Program-made: the position numbers and the translations under genes
NCBI GenBank assembly: GCA_021732745.1
Contig: JAKFUK010000001.1
Coordinates: 570,931 to 634,930 of the forward strand
Source: Nevskia sp.
Lineage (GTDB): Bacteria; Pseudomonadota; Gammaproteobacteria; Nevskiales; Nevskiaceae
Length of the DNA: 64,000 nt
Direction of reading: 5' to 3'
In this document: one piece after another, positions 56,930 to 64,000 of the stretch
Position numbering within the stretch: position 1 is the stretch's first letter
How the letters are laid out: each line of letters opens with the position of its first letter
Notes under the pieces: model-generated
What the model saw: the letters and a program-made list of their open reading frames with translations, nothing else
What the model was told of the DNA's origin: nothing
Database searches by the model: none

Positions 56930-58429
56930 ATGAAGAACTTCCGCATCCGGCCACAGGGAATCATGCTGCTCGCCCTCGGCTCGGGCTTGGCGACCACCGC
57001 TCAGGCGCAAGACGAGGACCGCCGGTTCTATGTCTCGCCCGTCGCCACCTACACGATCTTCGACAACGGTCGATCGACGCAGGGCGATAACGGTCCTGGC
57101 GGCAGCATCGCCATCGGCAAGCGCTTCACGGCCAACCTCGATCTCGAAGTGTTCGGCCACTTCAACAACCTGCCGAACGGCCAGTCGGGCCAGGATTTCA
57201 AGCTGTACGGCGCAGGCGGCGGTGCCAACATCTATCCGTTCCCGACCAATCCGATCTTCGGCGGTGCCTATGTGCGCCTCGCCGTGTCGCGCGGCCAAGG
57301 CAAGGATGCGCAGGGCCCGATCGCCGACTACACCTCCACCCTGTTCGACGCCGGCCTCGGCTACAACCTGGTGATTTCCAAAAACGCGCTCGGCCCGTTC
57401 GGCCCAGGCATGTCGCTGCGCCTGGAAGCCCTGTACCGCCATGACGCCCACGGTCGCGGCCAGCTGGGTGTCGATTCCGGTCCTGACCAGTATTTCCAGG
57501 ACATCGTGATCGGCGTCGGCCTGCGCATTCCGCTGGGTGGCCGCGCTGGCCCTGCGGTTGAAGCGCCGAGCGAGCCGGTTGCCGTGGTACCGGTTGAAGA
57601 AGCCGCGCCGGTTGAAGAAACGCCGCCGCCGGCCGAAAAGCCTTGCGAACCGCCGGTTCCGGGCCAGCCGATCAGCCTTGAAGGCTGCAAGGAAGGCGAT
57701 ACCCTGGTGCTGCGTGGCGTCAACTTCGAGTTCGACAAGTCGAAGCTGACCGTCAACGCCAAGGCCCTGCTTGATCCGGTTGCTGATGCACTTCTGGCGC
57801 GTCCGGACATCAAGGTCGAAGTCGACGGTCACACCGACTCGCGTGGCAGCGACGCCTACAACCTGAAGCTGTCGGACGCCCGCGCCGCTTCGGTCATGGC
57901 CTACCTGACCAGCCGCGGCGTCGACGCCGGCCGCATGACCAGCAAGGGCTTCGGCGAAACCGTTCCGGTGGCCGACAACGCAACCGATGAAGGCCGCGAG
58001 CTGAACCGTCGCGTCGAGCTGAAGATCACCGAGTCCGCAGGCGGCGGTGTCACCGCCGAACCGGCGAATCCGGTACCGGAATCCGAGGCCCCTCCAGCTG
58101 AAGAAGCCGCTCCAGCCGAAGAAGCAGCCCCGGCAGAAGCCGCGCCAGCCGAAGAAGCCGCGCCAGCCGAAGAGGCAGCCCCGGCTGCCGAAGAAGCAGC
58201 GCCGGCCGCTGAAGAGGCCCCGGCTGCGGAAGCAGCACCTGCCGAAGAAGCGGCTCCGGCTGAAGAGGCAGCGCCTGCCGAGGAAGCTGCTCCCGCAGAA
58301 GAAGCCCCGGCTGCCGAAGAAGCCCCTGCCGAAGAGGCACCGGCGGAGTCGTCGGAAGGCGAAGCACCGGCCGAAGAATCGGCCGCTGCTGAAGAGGCAC
58401 CGGCCGAGGAAGCACCGGTCGAAGGCTAA
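56930..58429 (+). CDS. OmpA-family outer-membrane protein with long Ala/Pro/Glu tail
   Basis: The product is 499 residues. A signal peptide ([27 protein letters not shown]) is followed by an eight-strand-type barrel (residues about 28-200), a Pro/Glu linker and an OmpA peptidoglycan-binding domain: [46 protein letters not shown] and [10 protein letters not shown]. Beyond this domain is an unusual tail of about 120 residues made almost entirely of AAPAEE-like units. The ATG lies 8-10 bases after an AGGGGA tract. A strong terminator follows. The tail is absent from most OmpA proteins and may be periplasmic or interact with cations. Confidence 0.92.
   Translation: MKNFRIRPQGIMLLALGSGLATTAQAQDEDRRFYVSPVATYTIFDNGRSTQGDNGPGGSIAIGKRFTANLDLEVFGHFNNLPNGQSGQDFKLYGAGGGANIYPFPTNPIFGGAYVRLAVSRGQGKDAQGPIADYTSTLFDAGLGYNLVISKNALGPFGPGMSLRLEALYRHDAHGRGQLGVDSGPDQYFQDIVIGVGLRIPLGGRAGPAVEAPSEPVAVVPVEEAAPVEETPPPAEKPCEPPVPGQPISLEGCKEGDTLVLRGVNFEFDKSKLTVNAKALLDPVADALLARPDIKVEVDGHTDSRGSDAYNLKLSDARAASVMAYLTSRGVDAGRMTSKGFGETVPVADNATDEGRELNRRVELKITESAGGGVTAEPANPVPESEAPPAEEAAPAEEAAPAEAAPAEEAAPAEEAAPAAEEAAPAAEEAPAAEAAPAEEAAPAEEAAPAEEAAPAEEAPAAEEAPAEEAPAESSEGEAPAEESAAAEEAPAEEAPVEG
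58084..58425 (+). repeat. Degenerate AAPAEE-coding tandem repeat in the ompA tail
   Basis: Hexapeptide-like units GCN-GCN-CCN-GCN-GAA-GAA recur with frequent third-base variation and some expansions ([10 protein letters not shown]). The synonymous diversity suggests old, selected protein repeats rather than recent slippage. Confidence 0.8.
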
Positions 58430-58450
58430 AAGCGCGAAGCTTGCATGCCA

Positions 58451-58483
58451 CCCCGCATCGGGCAACCGATGCGGGGTTTTTTT
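58451..58483 (+). terminator. Intrinsic terminator downstream of the ompA-like gene
   Basis: CCCCGCATCGG and CCGATGCGGGG form an 11-base-pair stem followed by TTTTTTT, 22 bases after the stop. Confidence 0.92.
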
Positions 58484-58495
58484 ATTGTCGGCTGC

Positions 58496-58738
58496 TTAGC
58501 TGGCGCGACGACCGACGACGTTGATCATCGGCAAAGTGCCGAGATCGGCGACCAGGCGCGTTGCTGCCACCGCGCGCTGGGCATGAACCCGCTCGCCGGC
58601 AGTGCCGGTCTTGATCAGCGTGGCCGCGAACGACAGGTGCAGGGCGACTGCGGCCATGACGGCTGCGGTAATGACCAGGCTGCGGCTTTCGGTGTTGTTG
58701 TCGGTGCTGCGGGCAGTGTGGCGGGTGATCGTCGTCAT
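58496..58738 (-). CDS. Small hypothetical membrane protein
   Basis: The product is 80 residues with one predicted hydrophobic segment (SLVITAAVMAAVALHLSFAATLI) flanked by a basic N-terminus (MTTITRHTARSTDNN) and a C-terminal region with several Arg. AGAGGA about 6 bases before the ATG is a good ribosome site, which is why I accept it as real. No homologue is recognised. It is convergent with the ompA-like gene and shares its terminator. Confidence 0.55.
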   Translation of the reverse strand: MTTITRHTARSTDNNTESRSLVITAAVMAAVALHLSFAATLIKTGTAGERVHAQRAVAATRLVADLGTLPMINVVGRRAS

Positions 58739-59006
58739 GGTGTTCCTCTCGTGCTCTCAGGGTGGCGTCCGGATGGCGCCGGGGTGGCTGGCCGCTTTGC
58801 TGCGGCTTGGCCGAATTCATTTCCGGCACCCCTGAGATGCAGCACGGTTGCCTTCCGGATTAAACGGATTGCAAAAAATTTTCTTCATTGACAAGCACTT
58901 GCAAGCGCGAAGCTGTCCGCGGACAGGCGGCGGACGCCGGAAGTGTCCGCGCCGGACAGCAACAACCCGTCCGCTATACTTCCCGTCCCTCCCCGTTCTG
59001 CCCCGC

Positions 59007-60371
59007 ATGTCCGAGCCCGCCAAGCCCCTGATGCCGAAAGTTTTTATCAAGACCTTCGGCTGCCAGATGAACGAGTACGACTCGTCGAAGATGGTCGACG
59101 TGCTGAAAGCGGCGCGCGGCTACGAGCAGACCACCGATATCGACGATGCCGATCTGGTGCTGCTGAATACCTGCTCGGTGCGCGAAAAGGCGTCCGAGAA
59201 AGTGTTCTCCGATCTCGGTCGCCTGAAAGCCTGGAAGGCCGCGAAGCCGGGCCGGCTGGTCGGCGTCGGCGGCTGTGTCGCCAGTCAGGAAGGCGAAGCG
59301 ATCGCCAAGCGCGCGGTGGCGGTCGATCTGGTGTTCGGCCCGCAAACCCTGCACCGCCTGCCCGAACTGATCGACCAGACCCGCGCCACGCAGCGCCCTG
59401 CGATCGACGTGCGGTTCCCGGAAATCGAGAAGTTCGACAAGCTGCCCGAGCCGCGTGCCGAAGGCGTGACCGCCTTCGTGTCGATCATGGAAGGCTGCTC
59501 GAAGTACTGCACCTTCTGCATCGTGCCGTACACCCGTGGCGAGGAAATCTCCCGGCCGCTCGATGACGTGCTGGCCGAAGTCGATGCGCTGCTGGCGCAG
59601 GGCGTACGCGAAATCACCCTGCTCGGCCAGAACGTCAACGCCTACGCCGGCCGCATGGCCGATGGCTCGAGCTGCGATCTGGCGCTGCTGCTGCACATCC
59701 TGGCGCGCTTCGATGGCCTGGGCCGGCTGCGCTACACCACCTCGCACCCGGCGCACTTCAACGATGGCCTGATCGACGCTTTTGGTGCTATTGCCAAGCT
59801 CGACAATCAATTGCACTTGCCGGTGCAGAGCGGCTCCGACCGCATCCTGGCGATGATGAAGCGCGGCTACACGCAGGCCGAATACTTGGCGAAGATCGCC
59901 AAACTGCGCCGCTATCGGCCGGGTATCAGCCTGTCGACCGACATCATCGTCGGATTTCCGTCGGAAACCGACGAGGATTTCGAGCAGACCCTGAAGCTGA
60001 TCGAAGCGGCCGGTTTCGATGCCGCCTATTCGTTCATCTACAGCCCCCGCCCCGGCACGCCGGCCGCGAACCTGCGCGACGGCGTGCCGCTGGACGTGAA
60101 GCAGGCGCGTCTCGAACGGGTGCAGGCGCTGGTGCGCGAGCAGGGCGAGCGTTACGCGCGGGGCCTGATCGGCAGCATCCAATCGGTGCTGGTCACCGGT
60201 CCGTCGCGCAAGGGCAACGGTCAGCTGACCGGCAAGACGCCGTGCAATCGCTCGCTCAACTTCGCGGGGGACGCGCGGCTGATCGGCCAGTTCGTCGATG
60301 TTCGCGTCACCTCCATGCTGACCAACTCGCTGCAGGGCGAAGTACTGATGACTGCCGAAACCGTTTCGTGA
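59007..60371 (+). CDS. miaB: tRNA-2-methylthio-N6-dimethylallyladenosine synthase MiaB
   Basis: The product is 454 residues. The N-terminal Fe-S cluster cysteines are in [32 protein letters not shown] and [10 protein letters not shown]. The radical SAM motif is [20 protein letters not shown]-terminal TRAM domain follows ([22 protein letters not shown]). MiaB methylthiolates A37 of tRNAs reading UNN codons. ATG 59007 is used; ATG 59031 is also possible. The stop overlaps the GTG start of the PhoH-like gene. Confidence 0.96.
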   Translation: MSEPAKPLMPKVFIKTFGCQMNEYDSSKMVDVLKAARGYEQTTDIDDADLVLLNTCSVREKASEKVFSDLGRLKAWKAAKPGRLVGVGGCVASQEGEAIAKRAVAVDLVFGPQTLHRLPELIDQTRATQRPAIDVRFPEIEKFDKLPEPRAEGVTAFVSIMEGCSKYCTFCIVPYTRGEEISRPLDDVLAEVDALLAQGVREITLLGQNVNAYAGRMADGSSCDLALLLHILARFDGLGRLRYTTSHPAHFNDGLIDAFGAIAKLDNQLHLPVQSGSDRILAMMKRGYTQAEYLAKIAKLRRYRPGISLSTDIIVGFPSETDEDFEQTLKLIEAAGFDAAYSFIYSPRPGTPAANLRDGVPLDVKQARLERVQALVREQGERYARGLIGSIQSVLVTGPSRKGNGQLTGKTPCNRSLNFAGDARLIGQFVDVRVTSMLTNSLQGEVLMTAETVS

Positions 60372-61402
60372 GCACCACCATCCCGACTACCGCGATCACC
60401 GCCGATCCGATCGCCATCTCGCGTCGCGATTTCCTGCTCGAACCGGACGATGCCCACCGCCTCGCCAACCTGAACGGCAGCTTCGATTCGCATCTGCGCT
60501 CGCTCGAAGTGGGTCTCGGCATCGAGATCCGCAATCGCGGCAATCGCTATGTGGTGATCGGCCCGGTCGAGGAAGCCGAAGCCGGTGAAGCGGCGCTGCA
60601 ATCGCTGTACGCCTTGACCGAGGACGTCGCGGTCGATGCCGAGCATGTGCATCTGGCGCTGCGCGAGTTCTCGCCGCGCTCGAAGCTGACGGCGGTCCCC
60701 GGTGCCCGCAACGGTGACGACGTGGTGATCCGCACCAAGCGCGGCGTGGTCCGCGGCCGTTCGCCGCTGCAGAAGGCCTACCTCGAAGACATCGCCAACA
60801 ACGTGCTGAGCTTCGGCATCGGCCCGGCCGGTACCGGCAAGACCTATCTGGCGGTGGCCAGTGCCGTCGAAGCGCTGGAACGGGACCGCGTCCGCAAGCT
60901 GGTGCTGGTGCGTCCTGCGGTCGAGGCCGGCGAGAAGCTCGGCTTCCTGCCCGGCGACATGGCCCAGAAGATCGACCCCTATCTGCGCCCGCTATACGAC
61001 GCGCTGTACGAGATGCTCGGCTTCGAGAAAGTGGCGCGGCTGATCGAGCGCAATGTCATCGAAGTGGCCCCACTCGCCTTCATGCGCGGCCGCACGCTCA
61101 ACGAAGCCTTCGTGATTCTCGACGAAGCGCAGAACACCACGGTCGAGCAGATGAAGATGTTCCTGACCCGCTTGGGCTTCGGCTCGGTGGCGGTGGTCAC
61201 CGGCGATGTCACCCAGATCGACCTGCCGAAGCACGTCGCGAGTGGCCTGACTCACGCCATGAACGTGTTGCGCGGCGTGCAGGAAATCGGCTTCACCCAT
61301 TTCGGATCGAGCGATGTCGTGCGTCATCCGCTGGTGCAGACCATCGTCCGCGCCTATGAGGCTTATGAAGCCAGCGAAAAGGTCGCGCCGGGTTTTCGAT
61401 GA
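60368..61402 (+). CDS. ybeZ: PhoH-like ATPase (YbeZ)
   Basis: The product is 344 residues from GTG 60368, overlapping the miaB stop. An N-terminal KH-like region precedes the PhoH ATPase core: Walker [35 protein letters not shown], and Walker [20 protein letters not shown], with GDVTQIDLP as a later conserved block. It acts with YbeY in rRNA/ribosome quality control; a role as RNA helicase or RNase partner has been proposed. The stop overlaps ybeY (ATGA), continuing the miaB-ybeZ-ybeY-corC unit. Confidence 0.95.
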   Translation: MSTTIPTTAITADPIAISRRDFLLEPDDAHRLANLNGSFDSHLRSLEVGLGIEIRNRGNRYVVIGPVEEAEAGEAALQSLYALTEDVAVDAEHVHLALREFSPRSKLTAVPGARNGDDVVIRTKRGVVRGRSPLQKAYLEDIANNVLSFGIGPAGTGKTYLAVASAVEALERDRVRKLVLVRPAVEAGEKLGFLPGDMAQKIDPYLRPLYDALYEMLGFEKVARLIERNVIEVAPLAFMRGRTLNEAFVILDEAQNTTVEQMKMFLTRLGFGSVAVVTGDVTQIDLPKHVASGLTHAMNVLRGVQEIGFTHFGSSDVVRHPLVQTIVRAYEAYEASEKVAPGFR

Positions 61403-61854
61403 GCGTCAGCCACAACATCACCATCCAGCGCCGGGTGCCGCCGGCCGGCGTGCCGGCACCGGCCGCACTGCGTGAATGGGCACTGGCCGCACTAGGCCAC
61501 ACCCACGGCGAGCTGACCATCCGCATCGTCGACGAAGCGGAAAGTGCGCAGCTCAACAGTCGTTATCGCGGCAAGGACTACCCGACCAACGTGCTGTCCT
61601 TCCCTTACGACAGCGAAGGCTTCGAGGAAACCGACGACGGCCCGCCGCTCGGTGATCTGGCGATCTGCGCGCCGGTGGTGATGCGCGAAGCCGAGGAACA
61701 GGGCAAGGAAGTGCGTGCCCACTGGGCGCACATGGTGGTGCACGGCGTGCTGCATCTGCTCGGCCGCGATCATGGCGAGGATGCCGAAGCCGAGGAAATG
61801 GAGGCCGAGGAACGCGCGATCCTCGCTGGACTGGGCTTTCCTGATCCGTATTGA
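61399..61854 (+). CDS. ybeY: Endoribonuclease/rRNA maturation factor YbeY
   Basis: The product is 151 residues. The zinc-binding H-x3-H-x5-H motif is present in [17 protein letters not shown], and the substrate-channel block is [17 protein letters not shown]. It is single-domain and full length. YbeY participates in 16S rRNA 3'-end maturation and ribosome quality control with YbeZ. The start overlaps the ybeZ stop. Confidence 0.95.
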   Translation: MSVSHNITIQRRVPPAGVPAPAALREWALAALGHTHGELTIRIVDEAESAQLNSRYRGKDYPTNVLSFPYDSEGFEETDDGPPLGDLAICAPVVMREAEEQGKEVRAHWAHMVVHGVLHLLGRDHGEDAEAEEMEAEERAILAGLGFPDPY

Positions 61855-62015
61855 CGACTTGTCGACAAGCCACGGAAGCGCGGAGCGATTGCGCTAGACT
61901 GCTGAAAATTTGATCGAAGCCCGACCTGCCGCTTTCCGGTCCGCGCTTTGGCACACGACGCCGGACTGCACGCTCCCCGCAATCACGGCATGGTTCTTGG
62001 TACTTTTCCCGATTC

Positions 62016-62876
62016 ATGAACGACGGCTCAGGCAGTTCCCAATCCGAACGCGACAGCGACAACGGCCCCGCCAGCTGGTGGCGGCGATTGACGCAGCGGC
62101 TGGCCGGTGGCCCCCGCACCCGCGAAGACCTGAACGAACTGCTCGACGGTGCCCACGAGTCCGGGCTGGTCGATGCCGATGCCGCGTCGATGATTCGCGG
62201 CGTATTCGAGACCGGGCAATTGCAGGTGCGCGACATCATGGTGCCGCGCGCGCAGATGGTGATCGTCGAACGCGACTGGCCGCTGGAGCAACTGCTGGCC
62301 GAAGTCGTCGAATCCGGCCACTCGCGCTATCCGGTGATCGGCGATTCGCGTGACGAGATCGTCGGCATCCTGCTAGCCAAGGATCTGTTGCGCTTCACCT
62401 CCAGCGAAGCGCCGGATTTCGACATCGCCCGCTGGCTGCGCCCGGCGGCCTTCGTGCCGGAGTCAAAGCGCGTCAACGTGCTGCTGAAGGATTTCCGTAA
62501 AAGTCGAAATCACATGGCGCTGGTCGCCGACGAGTACGGCGGTGTGGCCGGCCTGGTGACCATCGAGGACGTGCTGGAGCAGATCGTCGGCGAGATCGAC
62601 GACGAGCACGATGAATCCGAAAGCGCGCAGATCCTCAAGCAGGACGACCGTCGCTATCTGGTGCAGGGCCTGACGCCGATCGCCGACTTCAACCAGTATT
62701 TCGGCGCCGAGTTCTCCGACGAGGATTTCGACACCGTGGCCGGCCTGGTCATGCACGAACTCGGACACATGCCGCGTCGCGGCGAAAGCATCCAGATCGA
62801 CCGTTTCCAGTTCAACGTGCAGCGCGCCGACAGCCGTCGTGTGCATCTGCTGCAGGTCATGTTGTCGCAGACCTGA
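62016..62876 (+). CDS. corC: CorC/YbeX-family CBS-domain protein
   Basis: The product is 286 residues. Two CBS domains are visible: VRDIMVPRAQMVIVERDWPLEQLLAEVVESGHSRYPVIGDSRDEIVGILLAKDLLRF and the second around NVLLKDFRKSRNHMALVADEYGGVAGLVTIEDVLEQIVGEI. A CorC_HlyC transporter-associated domain closes the protein. It is linked to magnesium/cobalt homeostasis and ribosome biology. It is 161 bases from ybeY. The stop TGA overlaps the next ATG. Confidence 0.93.
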   Translation: MNDGSGSSQSERDSDNGPASWWRRLTQRLAGGPRTREDLNELLDGAHESGLVDADAASMIRGVFETGQLQVRDIMVPRAQMVIVERDWPLEQLLAEVVESGHSRYPVIGDSRDEIVGILLAKDLLRFTSSEAPDFDIARWLRPAAFVPESKRVNVLLKDFRKSRNHMALVADEYGGVAGLVTIEDVLEQIVGEIDDEHDESESAQILKQDDRRYLVQGLTPIADFNQYFGAEFSDEDFDTVAGLVMHELGHMPRRGESIQIDRFQFNVQRADSRRVHLLQVMLSQT

Positions 62877-64000
62877 TGCGCTCGCGGTTACCGGATTCCG
62901 TGATGAAGTCAGCCCTCGCCCTGCTCGTCGCCTTCCTGCTGCTGGCGATGCCGCGCGCCGATGCCGCGCCGTTCGTGCCCAGCGGCCAGCCGGCCGAGAA
63001 CCTGACGGCCAGCATCGTCACTTTCCAGCCCGGCACCCTGTACTGGCAGCGTTTCGGCCACAACGCACTGCTGCTGCGCGAAGCGTCCAGCGGCCGTGCG
63101 GTGACCTTCAACTACGGCATCTTCGATTTCGGCGCGCCGGACTTCTTCCTGAACTTCGCGCGCGGCTATATGACCTACCGCGTGGTGCCGAACACGCTCG
63201 AAAACGATCTGCGTCATTACCAGACCGAGCATCGCTGGGCGCTGGAACAGCACCTGAATCTGGATGCCCGGCAGGTCGGCCGGCTGCGCGATTTCCTCGA
63301 ATGGAACGTGCAGCCCGAGAACGCCGATTACCGCTACGACTACTTCCTGTCGAACTGCTCGACCCGGGTTCGCGATGCGCTCGACTACGCCATCGGCGGC
63401 CAGCTCAAGCCGCAGTTGCAGGCGCGATTGACCTCAATGAGCTATCGGAAGGAAGCAACCCGGCTGATTTCCCCGGATTCCCTGCTGATGGCCGGCATGG
63501 ATCTGGCGCTCGGGCCAACTTCAGACCTGCCGATCGACCTCTGGCAGCAGAGCTTCGCGCCGCTCGCCCTGATGCAGGCGCTGCGCACGTCGACCGTCAC
63601 TGATGCCGGTGGCCGCACGCTTGCGTTGGTTGGACACGAGAACCGCCTGCTGGCCGGTGCGCGCGGCGATCCGCCCGATCGCGCTCCGGACCTGCGCCTG
63701 CAATTCCTGCTCGCCGGCATCACCATGGCCGCAATCCTCCTCGGGCTGGCGAAGTTCCGCGCCGTCGGCACGGTGCGATGGCTGTTCATGCTGATCGCCA
63801 CCTCCATCGCCTTGCTGTGCGGCCTTGGCGGGCTGATCCTCGCTGCACTCTGGGGCCTGAGCGAGCACTGGGCCGGCTGGCGCAACGAGAATCTGCTGCT
63901 GGTCGATCCGCTGTGCCTGCTGCTGGTGCCGGCGCTGCTCATGTATCCACGCCTGCGCTGGCGACCGTCGCTGTTCACCCGCCGCGTGGCGCTGGCGGTG
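62876..64000 (+). CDS. DUF4105 (Lnb N-terminal periplasmic-like) membrane protein, truncated by window edge
   Basis: At least 375 residues are visible, running off the right edge. A signal peptide-like start (ALALLVAFLLLAMPRADAAPF) is followed by the DUF4105 domain: PGTLYWQRFGHNALLL, VTFNYGIFDFGAPDFFLNFARGYMTYRV and YRYDYFLSNCSTRVRDALDYAIGG, which keeps a candidate active Cys in FLSNCST. The later part has several membrane helices (LQFLLAGITMAAILLGLAK, WLFMLIATSIALLCGLGGLILAALW). ATG 62876 overlaps the corC stop; ATG 62903 is an alternative. In many gammaproteobacteria lnt, not this family, follows corC. Confidence 0.82.
   Translation, partial: MRSRLPDSVMKSALALLVAFLLLAMPRADAAPFVPSGQPAENLTASIVTFQPGTLYWQRFGHNALLLREASSGRAVTFNYGIFDFGAPDFFLNFARGYMTYRVVPNTLENDLRHYQTEHRWALEQHLNLDARQVGRLRDFLEWNVQPENADYRYDYFLSNCSTRVRDALDYAIGGQLKPQLQARLTSMSYRKEATRLISPDSLLMAGMDLALGPTSDLPIDLWQQSFAPLALMQALRTSTVTDAGGRTLALVGHENRLLAGARGDPPDRAPDLRLQFLLAGITMAAILLGLAKFRAVGTVRWLFMLIATSIALLCGLGGLILAALWGLSEHWAGWRNENLLLVDPLCLLLVPALLMYPRLRWRPSLFTRRVALAV

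Overview
The window is GC-rich chromosomal DNA, apart from a lower-GC stretch at the far left. It most likely comes from a gammaproteobacterium. Supporting features are sdhE next to ygfX, ygfZ beside the sdh locus, the prfB-lysS pair, the miaB-phoH(ybeZ)-ybeY-corC run, an OmpA-family protein and TonB receptors. A Nevskiales/Xanthomonadales-like host is my inference from gene style; I cannot confirm it without a search.

Layout. (1) 1-3.6 kb: a lower-GC accessory patch with a truncated subtilisin-like peptidase (catalytic Ser just off the left edge), a lipoprotein and a REP-associated tyrosine transposase. (2) 3.6-4.8 kb: a DUF155/RMD1-family protein. (3) 5.2-32.3 kb: a large nitrogen-salvage supercluster. 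On the minus strand are an NCS2 permease, an isochorismatase-fold hydrolase (triuret hydrolase candidate), an outer-membrane protein, a GntR regulator, an AtzH-like protein, biuret hydrolase (biuH) and allophanate hydrolase (atzF). On the plus strand are a giant NCS1-permease/histidine-kinase/receiver fusion interrupted by one in-frame amber codon, a LuxR-type response regulator, a porin, the urea ABC transporter urtABCDE, a toxin-antitoxin pair, ureD-ureA-ureB-ureC-ureE-ureF and a patatin-like protein. ureG lies in the opposite orientation. (4) 32-36 kb: a secreted repeat protein, a PHB-depolymerase-like esterase, ogt and alkA. (5) 36-42.6 kb: ygfX, sdhE, sdhB, a DUF2939 gene, sdhA, sdhD, sdhC, an SDHAF4/DUF1674 gene and ygfZ. 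(6) 42.6-51 kb: a TonB receptor in an operon with a two-permease ABC-2 exporter, then a second large TonB receptor. (7) 51.5-53.7 kb: a tightly coupled three-gene operon (haem-oxygenase-like diiron protein, FeeM-like N-acyltransferase, M15 peptidase with SH3). (8) 54-64 kb: housekeeping genes lysS, prfB (with its programmed frameshift), ompA, miaB, phoH, ybeY, corC and a DUF4105 protein cut by the right edge.

How the supercluster should work (inference from family functions): triuret or biuret enters through an outer-membrane protein and the NCS2 permease. The isochorismatase-fold hydrolases convert it to biuret and then allophanate, and AtzF hydrolyses allophanate to ammonia and CO2. Urea is imported by UrtABCDE and split by urease. 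The two minus-strand catabolic units each carry an identical TTGTATACAA palindrome overlapping a likely -10 element, consistent with control by the GntR/FCD regulator encoded between them. The transporter-kinase fusion and its response regulator are placed to control porin and urt expression.

The window is unusually rich in small palindromic repeats. There are several GTAG-headed REP families in inverted pairs, a CCCTCTCCC/GGGAGAGGG family and long hairpins built from CGCGGAGA-like units. They separate most urease genes, supply the stop codons of three genes, and one element lies in frame inside ureC. No rRNA, tRNA or CRISPR array was recognised.
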